Origin: Treponema sp.
GTDB lineage: Bacteria; Spirochaetota; Spirochaetia; Treponematales; Treponemataceae
Assembly (NCBI GenBank): GCA_023231445.1
Contig: JALNVF010000082.1
Span: 1 to 15,131, forward strand
Length of the DNA stretch: 15,131 nt
Direction: 5' to 3'
The position numbers and the translations under genes are program-made. Below, piece by piece: positions 1 to 6,559 of the stretch. Numbering within the stretch: position 1 is the first letter of the stretch; each line of letters starts with the position of its first letter. Below the pieces are notes generated by a model, which was not told where the DNA came from, did not search any database, and saw only the letters and a list, made by a program, of their open reading frames with translations.

Positions 1-597
1 TATGATGTAGTAAATGAGATGTTCAATGAAGACGGAACCCTTCGTGATACAATCTGGCTGCAGACAATAGGCCCCGGATACATCGAACACGCGCTTCGCA
101 AAGCTCATGAAACAGATCCCGATGCACAATTGTATCTGAATGAATACAATAATGAGGCTGCAGGTTATCCGAAAGCAGATGCAATGTATTCGCTTATAAA
201 AGATTTTGTGCAGAGGGGAATACCTGTAACAGGTGTAGGGATGCAGATGCACCTTGATGCGTCACTGCCGTTTGATGAAGAAGCAGTCAGAAGAAATATC
301 CGTCGGTACGCTGCGCTGGGAATAAAAGTATCATTCAGCGAAGTAGATGTCCGCATTCCTGCATCAAATCCGGGTGCATATACAGATGCACAAAAGGATA
401 TCTACTGCAGACTGCTTAAATTGGTACTTGATGAACCGAATGCAGTAAGTTTTATTATGTGGGGTTTTACGGATAAAACAAGCTGGATACCTACTGCTTT
501 TCCGGGGTATGATTATGCTCTTCCGTACGACCGGACATTAAAACCGAAACCCGTATACGATGCGATGTTGAAAATACTGAGTCAGAAACAGAAATGA
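1..597 (+). CDS. GH10 endo-1,4-beta-xylanase, C-terminal part (5' truncated by window edge)
   Basis: The reading frame is open from base 1 and its first residues are YDVVNEM, the GH10 signature around the catalytic acid/base; the glutamate is residue 6 of the fragment. The nucleophile glutamate is in SFSEVDVRI, at bases 340-342, fragment residue 114. Other GH10 landmarks are LYLNEYNNE, GVGMQMHLD just before the nucleophile strand, and MWGFTDKTSW near the C-terminus. The 198 residues seen cover roughly the second half of a (beta/alpha)8 catalytic domain. The protein stops right after that domain, so no C-terminal carbohydrate-binding module follows. Family knowledge gives endo-hydrolysis of xylan to xylo-oligosaccharides with retention. 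Export cannot be judged because the N-terminus is missing. The gene is convergent with purA and shares a terminator with it. It fits the xylo-oligosaccharide import operon nearby. Confidence 0.93.
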   Translation, partial: YDVVNEMFNEDGTLRDTIWLQTIGPGYIEHALRKAHETDPDAQLYLNEYNNEAAGYPKADAMYSLIKDFVQRGIPVTGVGMQMHLDASLPFDEEAVRRNIRRYAALGIKVSFSEVDVRIPASNPGAYTDAQKDIYCRLLKLVLDEPNAVSFIMWGFTDKTSWIPTAFPGYDYALPYDRTLKPKPVYDAMLKILSQKQK

Positions 598-604
598 CCA
601 ATAC

Positions 605-637
605 AAAAAAGTCTGCCGCATAACGACAGACTTTTTT
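605..637. terminator. Bidirectional hairpin terminator between the xylanase gene and purA
   Basis: AAAAAAGTCTG (605-615) pairs perfectly with CAGACTTTTTT (627-637) around an 11-base loop in which two further C-G pairs can form. The stem ends in a T-run on the plus strand, and in a T-run on the minus strand when read the other way. It can therefore end both the xylanase transcript and the convergent purA transcript. Confidence 0.8.
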
Positions 638-646
638 GATAGATGC

Positions 647-676
647 ATTTGCAAAAGTCAGACGAGTTTTGCAAAT
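647..676. repeat. Inverted repeat with two TTTGCAAA palindromes
   Basis: ATTTGCAAAA (647-656) and TTTTGCAAAT (667-676) are perfect reverse complements around a 10-base loop. Each arm contains the 8-bp palindrome TTTGCAAA, and the two palindrome centres are 20 bp apart, close to two helical turns. It lies downstream of purA on the minus strand and just before the hairpin at 605-637. It could be a second mRNA 3' hairpin or a paired protein-binding site. The sequence alone cannot decide. Confidence 0.5.
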
Positions 677-702
677 TGCCCGAATACATAAATAATCCGA
701 TT

Positions 703-1932
703 TTATGAACGCTTCCACGGCTTAATGCGCACAAACGTCTCTCTTCGGTCCGCACCTACTGAAATAATTCCCACAGGTGTACCGGTAAATGCTTCAATAT
801 AATCAATGTATTTTTTTGCGTTTTTCGGAAGTCTGCCGTATGATGAACATGCATGAAGGTCGCTCTTCCATCCCTGAAATTTTTCGAGTACCGGTTTTGC
901 AGCATTGAGGTCAGGAATATTAGCCGGAAAATCCGTTACGATTTTCCCGTTAATATCATATGCGACGCATGCTTCAATCTCATCCATTTCATCGTAAATA
1001 TCAAGATGCGTAAGTACGAGAGAATCGATTGAGTTGACATGGCATGCATAACGAAGAGCTACAAGGTCAAGATAACCACAACGCCGCGGACGCCCTGTCG
1101 TAACACCGAATTCATTTCCTGTCTTGCGGACATAGTTACAAAGCTCACTCTCATTACCTGTATTGAATTCTGTCGGCATAGGACCGTTGCCGACGCGTGT
1201 CTCATATGCCTTGAAGACTCCAAGTACTTTGTCTATAGCCCCGGGACCGATTCCAGAACCGGATGAAGCTCCTGCTGCGCACGAAGCTCCGGAACTTACA
1301 TACGGGTATGTCCCACTGTCCAAGTCAAGCATGGCACCCTGAGCACCTTCAAAAAGAATATTTTCGCTGCGGTATTCCCACATCTTCGCTGCAATGTCTA
1401 CACGCATTGCGAGCAGTCTCTCCCTAAACGGCGCTAAAAAATCTTTATCAGCCTGGTCAAGATCATCCATTTTTTCCTGCCAGTCAAGATCGGCAAGACG
1501 GATACCATCGCGCTCCGACTTTTGTGAATATGTCGTACCTATTCCGCGGCCCGTCGTCCCTATAGGCCGTTTGCGGGCTGCATCACGGTCTTTATCCATC
1601 TGACGGTATCCGGGAAGAACAATATGAGCGCGGTCGGAAATAAATACCCGTCCTTCCCAGCTGATACTGTTGTCGCTCAGCATCTGAAGTTCCTTGAAGA
1701 GGGCTTCAGGATCGACAACCATACCCGACCCAAGAAATACGGACTTGTCAGGGTAAAGAATGCCCGACGGAACCTGATGAAGTGCATATTTCTTTCCATC
1801 CGCTACGATAGTATGTCCTGCGTTCGCACCACCTGCAAACCGTACGACGTATTTTGCTTCCTGAGCAAGGTAATCGACAATTTTGCCTTTCCCTTCATCA
1901 CCCCACTGTGCGCCCATAACAACGACGTTCAT
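703..1932 (-). CDS. purA: Adenylosuccinate synthetase
   Basis: PurA makes adenylosuccinate from IMP, aspartate and GTP, the first step of the AMP branch, in the cytoplasm. The N-terminal P-loop signature QWGDEGKGK (residues 9-17) holds the catalytic aspartate D12, and NAGHTIV holds the partner histidine H40. IGTTGRGIG, LFEGAQGAMLD, YETRVGNGPMPTE and TTGRPRRCGYLDLVALR are further family blocks. The protein has 409 residues, slightly shorter than the E. coli enzyme. Several loops differ from the common bacterial form: GTTYSQK stands where PAYEDK is usual, and SSGASCAAG where SSNTTAGG is usual. I set the start at the ATG at 1930-1932, because GGAGG at 1938-1942 sits 5 bases upstream; a longer frame from a TTG at 1944 would run through that ribosome site. 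It has its own promoter and lies inside the xylan locus. Confidence 0.96.
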   Translation of the reverse strand: MNVVVMGAQWGDEGKGKIVDYLAQEAKYVVRFAGGANAGHTIVADGKKYALHQVPSGILYPDKSVFLGSGMVVDPEALFKELQMLSDNSISWEGRVFISDRAHIVLPGYRQMDKDRDAARKRPIGTTGRGIGTTYSQKSERDGIRLADLDWQEKMDDLDQADKDFLAPFRERLLAMRVDIAAKMWEYRSENILFEGAQGAMLDLDSGTYPYVSSGASCAAGASSGSGIGPGAIDKVLGVFKAYETRVGNGPMPTEFNTGNESELCNYVRKTGNEFGVTTGRPRRCGYLDLVALRYACHVNSIDSLVLTHLDIYDEMDEIEACVAYDINGKIVTDFPANIPDLNAAKPVLEKFQGWKSDLHACSSYGRLPKNAKKYIDYIEAFTGTPVGIISVGADRRETFVRIKPWKRS

Positions 1933-1937
1933 TAAAT

Positions 1938-1942
1938 CCTCC
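1938..1942 (-). promoter_or_regulatory. purA ribosome binding site that decides the start
   Basis: GGAGG on the minus strand, 5 bases before the ATG at 1932. It overlaps the first codons of the longer TTG-initiated frame (1944), which argues for the ATG start. Confidence 0.85.
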
Positions 1943-1975
1943 AAAATTACATGGAAAATGTATATTTATGCAATA

Positions 1976-2004
1976 ATTGTACCATAAAAGAGATTTCCTT
2001 ACAA
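1976..2004 (-). promoter_or_regulatory. Probable purA promoter
   Basis: On the minus strand TTGTAA (1999-2004) and TACAAT (1976-1981) are separated by 17 bases and match the sigma-70 consensus at 4/6 and 5/6 positions. The predicted leader before the purA ATG is about 37-40 bases. The promoter lies in the gap after the lacI frame, so purA need not depend on the xylan operon transcript. Confidence 0.55.
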
Positions 2005-2028
2005 TGGATTACATCGGACAGAAAAGAA

Positions 2029-2115
2029 TTATAGAATTTTTTTGACGGATTCACGCATAATAAGAGAAGCTGGGACACGTATTATTTCGGGCGCAGGAAT
2101 ACCGACTATAAGCTA
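2029..2115 (-). other. Lost C-terminal tail of the LacI regulator, downstream of an in-frame TAG
   Basis: After the TAG at 2113-2115 the same frame continues for 27 codons to a TAA at 2029-2031. The translation begins LIVGIPAPEIIRVPAS and ends LIMRESVKKIL, which is the expected LacI-family C-terminus (compare the usual P..i.lp..Li.R.S pattern). With the TAG position counted as one residue the full protein would be 336 residues, a normal family length. A C-to-T change in CAG or a C-to-A change in TCG would each produce this TAG. I see no ribosome site or start codon that would make this tail a separate gene. Confidence 0.85.
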
Positions 2116-3039
2116 CAGTAAAGTTTCTGCAGCAAGATCGGCTATAAGGACTTTATTCTGAGCAAACGTCGTCAAGCGGGGATGACAGAATGAAGCAACA
2201 CGATCGTCGTCGAATCCTATAATGGAAAGCTGATCAGGTATTGCAATACGATTTTCTTCTGCATACTGCATAACACCTAACGCAAGAAGATCATCTGCCG
2301 CAAAAACAGCAGTAAAATCTGTCGTACTGCTGCATATCTGGGCAAATCCTTCATATCCCGCCTTTGAGTACCAGAAATCACATTCCTTAAACAGTCGCTC
2401 GTCAAAGGTAATCCCATGATCTCTGAGACATCTGCGGAAACCGGTATACCGTTCCTGCGCTGCAGGTGAAAAATTATTTATGGGACCTGCAAGAAATGCT
2501 ATTCTTTTATGCCCCTGTGAAATCAAATATTCTGCTCCGTCATATCCGCTTTTTTCATTTTCGGTAACAACCGTGCATATTCCCGGAATGTAATTATTCG
2601 TTGAAATACAGGGAATACCAGCTTTCTGAACAGCGGCCAATTCATCGGCACCGTCATCATCCGGGTTAATTATAATAACGCCATCGACACTCCGGTACCG
2701 GGAATGAGCAACATACGACATTTTGAAATGCCGTGAAAGAAACATAATATCATACCCTGCGTTTTCCACCTGTGAACGGAATCTGTTTAACATGCCTCCG
2801 AAAAGCGGATGATCAAATCCCTGCTGCATCTTACTGTCATCATAAATAACGCCTATAAGATTCGATTTTTTTGTCGTAAGCGTACGGGCCACCATATTCG
2901 GCTGGTATCCCATTTCGTCTGCGGTTTTAAGAATCTTTTCACGAGTCTTTGCATTCAGATAACCTGTTCCATTAATCGCCTTCGAAACAGTTGGGGCCGT
3001 ATACCCGGTTTTTGCAGCGATATCATAAATAGTTATCAT
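2113..3039 (-). CDS. LacI-family transcriptional regulator of the xylan operon, cut short by an in-frame TAG
   Basis: The N-terminus carries the LacI helix-turn-helix (IYDIAAKTGYTAPTVSKAIN, residues 4-23) and the hinge helix NMVARTLT with Leu54, the leucine that in this family intercalates at the central CpG of the operator. A periplasmic-binding-protein-like sensor domain follows (about residues 60-308), including FAADDLLALGVMQYAEE and SIIGFDDDRVASFCHPRLTT. The frame ends at TAG after 308 residues, about 28 residues short of normal. The missing tail is still encoded in frame downstream. In known LacI/PurR structures this tail supplies the last crossover strand of the core, so the truncated protein may be unstable or unresponsive. 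The ATG overlaps the GH43 stop (ATGA, 3036-3039), so translation is probably coupled. As last gene of the operon, it probably represses its own transcription through the operator at 7880-7899. The ligand is likely a xylose-derived sugar, which is an inference from context. Confidence 0.88.
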   Translation of the reverse strand: MITIYDIAAKTGYTAPTVSKAINGTGYLNAKTREKILKTADEMGYQPNMVARTLTTKKSNLIGVIYDDSKMQQGFDHPLFGGMLNRFRSQVENAGYDIMFLSRHFKMSYVAHSRYRSVDGVIIINPDDDGADELAAVQKAGIPCISTNNYIPGICTVVTENEKSGYDGAEYLISQGHKRIAFLAGPINNFSPAAQERYTGFRRCLRDHGITFDERLFKECDFWYSKAGYEGFAQICSSTTDFTAVFAADDLLALGVMQYAEENRIAIPDQLSIIGFDDDRVASFCHPRLTTFAQNKVLIADLAAETLL

Positions 3040-4652
3040 TTCTCATCGTAATCGAAATATTCAAAATCAGCAGACTTTGTGTAGAATTCAGTATCCACAC
3101 AGAACACTCCAATAAAGGCTCCCGTAAATCCCTGGCCGGCATATTCATCAGATAATTTCCCCGCATCACAGACAGGCCGTATCATATGAAATATCTTACC
3201 ATCCTGCGACCAGGAAAACTGTGCAGTTCTGTATGAAACAGACAGTCGGAGCCACACCGGTGCATTCTGCCTGATCTGCAGCGGCATCCCCTGTTCAAAA
3301 TTTCCGGGCATAATCGTGTTGAGCTGGATTATCTTTCCCTTTTCTTCATTCCAAGTCACCTGAAGCAGATACTGAGTTTCCTCATCATAGCGGTAGACAA
3401 GCCCTGCATACTGCTGGAAATAGTCAGGCTCAAATTCCATTTTTGTCTCTGCCGTAAAACAGAAATTTGTCTGCCTGCGGGCAATAAGACTCTGTTCGTA
3501 ACAAGACCATGGTGACTGCCCTCCCTTTATCCGCAACCAGCCTTTCCGGTCCGCAATTGAACAACGTCCTTCAGTTAATGGAGTACGCAGCGTTTTAAAA
3601 TCCTGTAGGAATGATTCGTCATTAAATGTATAATGAACATGCCCGCATCCGGGATATGACTGTTCCGTATGCAATGCAGATGATACAGGAATCTCTATAT
3701 AAGCAGGAGGTATATTGCTTAGAATTCCGTCTGTCTGCATTACATACGGCCAGTCGTTTTTCCATTCAATTTCCGCGATACCCGTTTCACGGCCAAGTAC
3801 ACACTCATCAGAATCAGGCAGCGGACGACCGCATAAATATACAAGGTATGTCTTCGTTCCGTCGATCGATGAACACCAGCTTCCGTGTCCTGCCTTCTGG
3901 AGTTTCAACTCCCTGTGGCCATAAGAAGAGATAAGCGGATTCTGAGGATGTATTTCATACGGCCCTTCAATTGTTCGTGAACGGGCGACAGTAAGCGCGT
4001 GTTCATAAGAAGTGCCCCCTTCTGCCGCTGCAATATAATACCATCCGTTGCGTTTATACAGATGTGGACCTTCAACAAGTCCTATATCCGTACCACAGAA
4101 TATTTTTTTGCGTGTATCTGAAAGCAGTTTTTTTTCAGGAAAATACTCGCGCATAACAATCCCGGAAAACTGGCGTGGTCCCTCTTTCCTGAAATCCCAT
4201 TCCATATTTATGTACCAATGCCGACCGTCATCGTCATGAAACATTGATGCATCAAAACCTGATGCATTCAAAAATACGGGATCCGACCAGGGTCCTTCTA
4301 TCGAAGGTGCAGTCGTTAAGAAATTAGGCGTATCCTTCATCGTTCCGAAATTCCAGTTGCGTACGTTCGTGTATACAAGCCAGAATTTCCCGTCTGCGTA
4401 AGAAAGGCACGGTGCCCATATGCCGCATGAAGGACGTTCTCCGTTCATGTCCAATAACCGCTTTTCCGACAATGGAGAAGGAACTGCAGACCAGTGGATA
4501 AGATCCTTTGAACGGCAGATTTCAACACCGGGATACCACTCGAATGTCGAATTGGCAATATAGTATTCTCCGTTAGCCGTACAAATCGACGGATCAGGGT
4601 GAAAACCAGGGAGTATAGGATTATTGATACGGAAAGTCTTTTCATCGGCCAT
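3036..4652 (-). CDS. GH43 beta-xylosidase (intracellular, with C-terminal beta-sandwich)
   Basis: 538 residues without a signal peptide, so it acts in the cytoplasm on imported xylo-oligosaccharides. The five-bladed GH43 catalytic domain spans about residues 8-310. The three catalytic acidic residues are visible: base D20 in GFHPDPSIC, pKa modulator D134 in SGFDASMFHD, and acid E194 in GLVEGPHLY. NSTFEWYPGVEI is typical of the beta-xylosidase subfamily that includes Selenomonas SXA, where the equivalent residues have similar spacing. The C-terminal part (about 325-538) looks like the concanavalin-like beta-sandwich of this subfamily. AAGGAAA at 4659-4665 is 6 bases before the ATG. The gene is 19 bases from the upstream permease and overlaps the regulator by 4 bp. 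Some relatives also cut alpha-L-arabinofuranosides, so the exact aryl or arabino preference is not settled. Confidence 0.94.
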   Translation of the reverse strand: MADEKTFRINNPILPGFHPDPSICTANGEYYIANSTFEWYPGVEICRSKDLIHWSAVPSPLSEKRLLDMNGERPSCGIWAPCLSYADGKFWLVYTNVRNWNFGTMKDTPNFLTTAPSIEGPWSDPVFLNASGFDASMFHDDDGRHWYINMEWDFRKEGPRQFSGIVMREYFPEKKLLSDTRKKIFCGTDIGLVEGPHLYKRNGWYYIAAAEGGTSYEHALTVARSRTIEGPYEIHPQNPLISSYGHRELKLQKAGHGSWCSSIDGTKTYLVYLCGRPLPDSDECVLGRETGIAEIEWKNDWPYVMQTDGILSNIPPAYIEIPVSSALHTEQSYPGCGHVHYTFNDESFLQDFKTLRTPLTEGRCSIADRKGWLRIKGGQSPWSCYEQSLIARRQTNFCFTAETKMEFEPDYFQQYAGLVYRYDEETQYLLQVTWNEEKGKIIQLNTIMPGNFEQGMPLQIRQNAPVWLRLSVSYRTAQFSWSQDGKIFHMIRPVCDAGKLSDEYAGQGFTGAFIGVFCVDTEFYTKSADFEYFDYDEK

Positions 4653-4671
4653 AATTAGTTTCCTTAGTAAT

Positions 4672-5511
4672 TTATTCTTTTACAGAACCCATCGTGAGTC
4701 CGTTGATAATGTAGCGTGACATGAAAGCATAGAATATTATAATAGGTACAAGCGAAACAGCAATACCCAGGTAAATTCCACCGTACTCGGTACGGTAAAT
4801 ATCACCGCGGAGCATCTGGACAAGCATAGGAAGTGTATACTTACTCGTGCTTGAAAGCAGTACAAAAGGTGTCATAAAATTATTCCAGCTCGCAACAAAA
4901 GCAAAAATAGCCTGTGTTGCTATTGCAGGCTGAACGACAGGAAGAATTATCCGGTTAAAAATAAGGAATTCGCCTGCACCGTCGATTCGTGAGGCCTCTA
5001 TAAGCTCAAACGAAAGTACCGAATCAAGATACTGTTTCATAAAAAGAACGGTACCTGCAGCGGCAATGCTTGGAACAATAAGCGGAATAAAACTGTCCGT
5101 AAGATGGATTTTTGCCATAAACTGATAAAAACCGATGAATGACAAAGACGACGGCAACATGATAAGAACCATGATAACGCCCCAGAGTATTTTCCGTCCT
5201 GCAAACTTATAGACATGAATTCCGTAAGCTGTAAGTGCAGAAAAATAAACTGTGAGCACAGTTGAAAATACAGAAATAATCGCACTGTTCTTGAATCCCT
5301 GCCATATCTGAAAATCCCTGTGAGTCAGAATATGCCAGTTATCAAGCGCATGTACACTCGGTATAAGTGTAAGTCCGGAATTTATCTGTGCCGTCGTACG
5401 CGTTGCATTCACTAGCATAATCCATACAGGGACAACAGCAACAAGCCCGAACACTATCATGAAAAAATAAATAATTGCAGAATTTATAGATCTTTTTGCC
5501 TTGTATTCCAT
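4672..5511 (-). CDS. Sugar ABC transporter permease, MalG type
   Basis: 279 residues with about six hydrophobic segments, near residues 11-35, 76-98, 107-129, 140-157, 193-215 and 247-267. The cytoplasmic EAA loop that docks on the ATPase is IEASRIDGAGEFLIFNRIIL, residues 171-190. The C-terminus SRYIINGLTMGSVKE is characteristic of MalG-type carbohydrate permeases. It forms the membrane channel together with the next permease. AAGGAGGT at 5521-5528 lies inside the 3' end of the upstream permease gene and the intergenic gap is only 2 bases, so the two subunits are made together. The likely substrate, xylo-oligosaccharide, is inferred from the GH43 and GH10 neighbours. Confidence 0.92.
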   Translation of the reverse strand: MEYKAKRSINSAIIYFFMIVFGLVAVVPVWIMLVNATRTTAQINSGLTLIPSVHALDNWHILTHRDFQIWQGFKNSAIISVFSTVLTVYFSALTAYGIHVYKFAGRKILWGVIMVLIMLPSSLSFIGFYQFMAKIHLTDSFIPLIVPSIAAAGTVLFMKQYLDSVLSFELIEASRIDGAGEFLIFNRIILPVVQPAIATQAIFAFVASWNNFMTPFVLLSSTSKYTLPMLVQMLRGDIYRTEYGGIYLGIAVSLVPIIIFYAFMSRYIINGLTMGSVKE

Positions 5512-5513
5512 AA

Positions 5514-6443
5514 TTATGCAACCTCCTTAATTCTTTTGGGAGTGCGTTCCTTTACACCCACATTAATCAGGTATGCAAGAATCATCGTTATAACAAACAT
5601 CCCGATTGAAACTGCGGCCGCATATGAGTAGTCGTTTCTTCCCTGGAAAGCCATATTGTACATATATACAGCGGTTGTCCGTATCTTATAATCAGGCTCG
5701 CCGTGCATACCTGTAAGAAGGAACGGTATTTCAAACATCTGCATACCGCCGACCATAGAGGTGATCAGAATATAGAACATCATAGGACGGAGCAGCGGAA
5801 TTGTTATTTTCCAAGTACACTGCCAGTCATTTGCACCGTCGATAGTCGCAGATTCATAAAGCGACGGAGAAATACTGGTAATACCCGCCATCAACAGAAT
5901 CAGAGTCTGACCGCACCACATCCACCATTGAATGAACGATACTATGGCTCGTGATGCAGGTACGCTGCGGAAAAAGTTATATGCTTCTTTAACACCGCAT
6001 ACGCTCATCAGAAACTGGTTCACCGGACCAAGGGGATAACCGAACAGACTGCGGTACAGAATCGCGACCGAAGCCGCAGTAAGCAGGTTCGGCAGATAAA
6101 AAAGCGCACGAAACAGGCTCTTCCCCTTCAGATGAAGCTTTACATCGGTGAACCATATAGCAAAAAGAAGCGCAATACCAAGCTGCGGAATAAAGTTAAA
6201 TCCCCACAGTATAAACGTATTGCCTACAGCTTCCCAGAAATTAGAATCGGTAACGAGTTTTTTAAAATTTTCAAGTCCCACGAATGAAAATGACGTTTTT
6301 AATCCTCTGAGATTTCCAAAACTCAGTAAAAACGTATAAACCGTCGGCCAAAAATTAAATAATAAGAAAATTACTACAAACGGCAGGCTGAAAAAATATC
6401 CGTGAATATTTATACGGGCCTGCATCCCTGTCTGATGCTTCAC
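5514..6443 (-). CDS. Sugar ABC transporter permease, MalF type
   Basis: 309 residues from the proposed GTG start, with six hydrophobic segments; the first is near residues 16-42. The EAA loop is YESATIDGANDWQCTWKITI, about residues 196-215, the docking site for an ABC ATPase. It pairs with the MalG-type permease that follows. The start is uncertain. AGGAGG at 6451-6456 is 7 bases before a GTG at 6441-6443 but only 1 base before the ATG at 6447-6449. I therefore prefer GTG, giving MKHQTGMQARINIHGYFF; starts at 6449 or 6470 would add 2 or 9 residues. A strong hairpin with a U-tract lies between this gene and the binding-protein gene, which should lower permease expression relative to the binding protein. 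Confidence 0.9.
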   Translation of the reverse strand: MKHQTGMQARINIHGYFFSLPFVVIFLLFNFWPTVYTFLLSFGNLRGLKTSFSFVGLENFKKLVTDSNFWEAVGNTFILWGFNFIPQLGIALLFAIWFTDVKLHLKGKSLFRALFYLPNLLTAASVAILYRSLFGYPLGPVNQFLMSVCGVKEAYNFFRSVPASRAIVSFIQWWMWCGQTLILLMAGITSISPSLYESATIDGANDWQCTWKITIPLLRPMMFYILITSMVGGMQMFEIPFLLTGMHGEPDYKIRTTAVYMYNMAFQGRNDYSYAAAVSIGMFVITMILAYLINVGVKERTPKRIKEVA

Positions 6444-6456
6444 TTGCATACCTCCT
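6441..6456 (-). promoter_or_regulatory. Ribosome site and GTG start of the MalF-type permease
   Basis: On the minus strand AGGAGG (6451-6456) is followed by T and then ATG (6449), a spacing of one base, which is too short for normal initiation. The GTG at 6443 lies at an ideal 7-base spacing. This supports GTG as the start. Confidence 0.6.
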
Positions 6457-6488
6457 GACAAAAAAAACACAACTCAAATTAAAACATT

Positions 6489-6532
6489 AAAAAAAGTGCA
6501 GCCTGAATGGAAAACATTCAAAACTGCACTTT
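6489..6532 (-). terminator. Intra-operon intrinsic terminator between binding protein and permease genes
   Basis: On the minus strand AAAGTGCAG (6524-6532) pairs with CTGCACTTT (6493-6501), and an inner stem TGAATG/CATTCA (6504-6509 and 6515-6520) closes a GAAAA-type loop. The outer stem is followed by seven T residues (6489-6495). This is a textbook intrinsic terminator shape placed just after the first gene of the operon. A small extra hairpin, TGGTAT/ATACCA (6542-6557), immediately follows the stop codon. The likely effect is partial termination and 3' end protection, so that the binding protein outnumbers the permeases. Confidence 0.8.
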
Positions 6533-6559
6533 CAAAGATTCTGGTATTTTTATACCATG

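Noticed and set aside
1624..1935. 103-codon plus-strand frame over the purA 5' half
   Set aside because: Shadow of purA; no plausible protein character or start signals.
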